Made by a program: the position numbers and the translations under genes. The notes beneath the pieces were generated by a model. That model was not told the DNA's origin, searched no databases, and saw nothing but the letters and a program-made list of their open reading frames with translations. A stretch of 7,492 nt of DNA from an uncultured Pseudomonadales bacterium. Its GTDB lineage: Bacteria > Pseudomonadota > Gammaproteobacteria > Pseudomonadales > IMCC2047. Every line of letters starts with the position of its first letter. The stretch's first letter is position 1. Location: the NCBI GenBank assembly GCA_947258895.1, contig CAMYKE010000056.1, positions 3,894 through 11,385 on the forward strand, written 5' to 3'. Shown in pieces: positions 6,912 through 7,492 of the stretch.

Positions 6912-6915
6912 CTCC
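6912..6915 (-). promoter_or_regulatory. Ribosome binding site deciding the DUF4332 start
   Basis: The minus strand reads GGAG eight nucleotides before the ATG at 6903. It favours this start over the in-frame ATG at 6924, which has only a weak GGAAA upstream. Confidence 0.55.
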
Positions 6916-7027
6916 ATTTTCCAAGTTTGTTTGACGTTCTCAAGGCACGCCCACCACCACTCTGGCGAGTGCAATACCGAGGCTGACAATCTACCAGCTT
7001 TCCTCGCCGCCAAGTGTAAAAGTGTGT

Positions 7028-7051
7028 AAACAACAACACCCGCGACCGGGT
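7028..7051 (-). terminator. Candidate intrinsic terminator of the P-type ATPase gene
   Basis: On the minus strand, 41 nt after the ATPase stop codon, ACCCG and CGGGT form a 5-bp GC-rich stem around a GTCG tetraloop (7038-7051), followed by GTTGTTGTTT (7028-7037). The stem is short and the tail is interrupted by G, so this is only a moderate candidate. Confidence 0.4.
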
Positions 7052-7092
7052 AGAACAATCGGAATCCGCGAGGGCAACTTTTCGGCATCCTG

Positions 7093-7492
7093 TTAGCCAT
7101 TAGCGTGGTCGACGCGGGCACATCGCAGCACCAGTTTACCAAGCTCGACCACCACCAGGACTACGAGCGCAAGGCTACAACACATACCCAACTCGAGCAA
7201 CGTTAACGGCTGGGTTTTAAATATGGCATTTCCGATGGGCAGGTAGATCACCGCGAGTTGCAAGCCAACCGTCGCCACCACCGTGGCGATCAGGGGCCGG
7301 TTGCTGATCAAACCCAGGCTAAACAACGACCGGGTTTCGGAGCGAATAACCAGCACGTTAACTAACTGGGAGAAAGTCAGGACCGTAAACACGATGGTCT
7401 GCCAATTGTCCGAACCGCCATGGTAACTCCACGCCTGGGAGCCAACTGACAGGGCGCCGATCAACAGGCCGACCGACACCATATATTGCCAG
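7093..7492 (-). CDS. P-type cation-transporting ATPase, C-terminal part only
   Basis: The last 132 residues of an integral-membrane ion pump whose start lies beyond the right edge. Four hydrophobic helices are visible and correspond to M7-M10 of the P2-type Cation_ATPase_C region: MVSVGLLIGALSVGSQAW, WQTIVFTVLTFSQLVNVLVI, LIATVVATVGLQLAVIYLPI and LLELGMCCSLALVVLVVVELGKL. The segment RSETRSLFSLGLISNRPL after M8 is typical of bacterial Ca2+/cation ATPases, as is the QLAVIYLPIGNAIFKTQPL stretch before M10. The catalytic DKTGT motif, the actuator domain and the M4-M6 ion-binding residues are outside the window, so the transported ion (Ca2+, Mg2+, Na+ or other) cannot be decided. The protein ends with a short polar tail after M10, as expected for a complete C-terminus. 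Confidence 0.9.
   Translation of the reverse strand, partial: WQYMVSVGLLIGALSVGSQAWSYHGGSDNWQTIVFTVLTFSQLVNVLVIRSETRSLFSLGLISNRPLIATVVATVGLQLAVIYLPIGNAIFKTQPLTLLELGMCCSLALVVLVVVELGKLVLRCARVDHANG

Noticed and set aside
6358..7029. 223-codon plus-strand open frame
   Set aside because: It spans the whole DUF4332 gene in antisense. The part outside that gene (6358-6498) looks somewhat protein-like but has no supporting ribosome binding site or homology I can name.
6900..7142. 80-codon minus-strand open frame between the ATPase and DUF4332 genes
   Set aside because: It starts inside the ATPase gene in another frame, overlaps the DUF4332 start by four bases, and its composition and lack of a ribosome binding site argue against a real gene.

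Overview
The window is a moderately GC-rich proteobacterial chromosome segment. By family content it is most likely gammaproteobacterial (a YjgR-type DUF853 ATPase, a CHASE2 histidine kinase beside a FecR/LysM protein, an OmpR-type regulator). I cannot name a genus from sequence alone. Every gene I can support lies on the minus strand, so the window is read from right to left in transcription order. No tRNA, rRNA, insertion sequence, integrase or CRISPR array is visible.

Layout in transcription order: (i) 7492-7093, the C-terminal four membrane helices of a P-type cation-transporting ATPase whose 5' part lies beyond the right edge; (ii) 6903-6499, a small DUF4332 helix-hairpin-helix protein; (iii) 6498-6131, a 368 bp stretch with no gene I can defend; (iv) 6130-4646, a complete DUF853/YjgR HerA-like ATPase; (v) 4597-3911, an OmpR/PhoB-type response regulator starting at TTG; (vi) 3906-2479, an exported LysM-FecR-Fn3-like protein with a hydrophobic C-terminus; (vii) 2430-1, a CHASE2 sensor histidine kinase cut off at the left edge inside its ATPase domain.

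Genes (v)-(vii) look like one operon, with gaps of 4 and 48 nt. Together they form a two-component system plus an envelope accessory protein. A reasonable inference is that the LysM/FecR/Fn3 protein sits in the periplasm on peptidoglycan and reports to, or shares a signal with, the periplasmic CHASE2 domain; the kinase then phosphorylates Asp51 of the regulator. The DUF853 gene ends only 48 nt before the regulator and may be co-transcribed, but it has its own strong ribosome binding site and an AT-rich palindrome upstream, so it may be an independent unit that reads through.

The most interesting item is this regulator/FecR-LysM/CHASE2-kinase module, whose signal and targets I cannot identify. 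The rest is ordinary housekeeping or conserved-hypothetical content.
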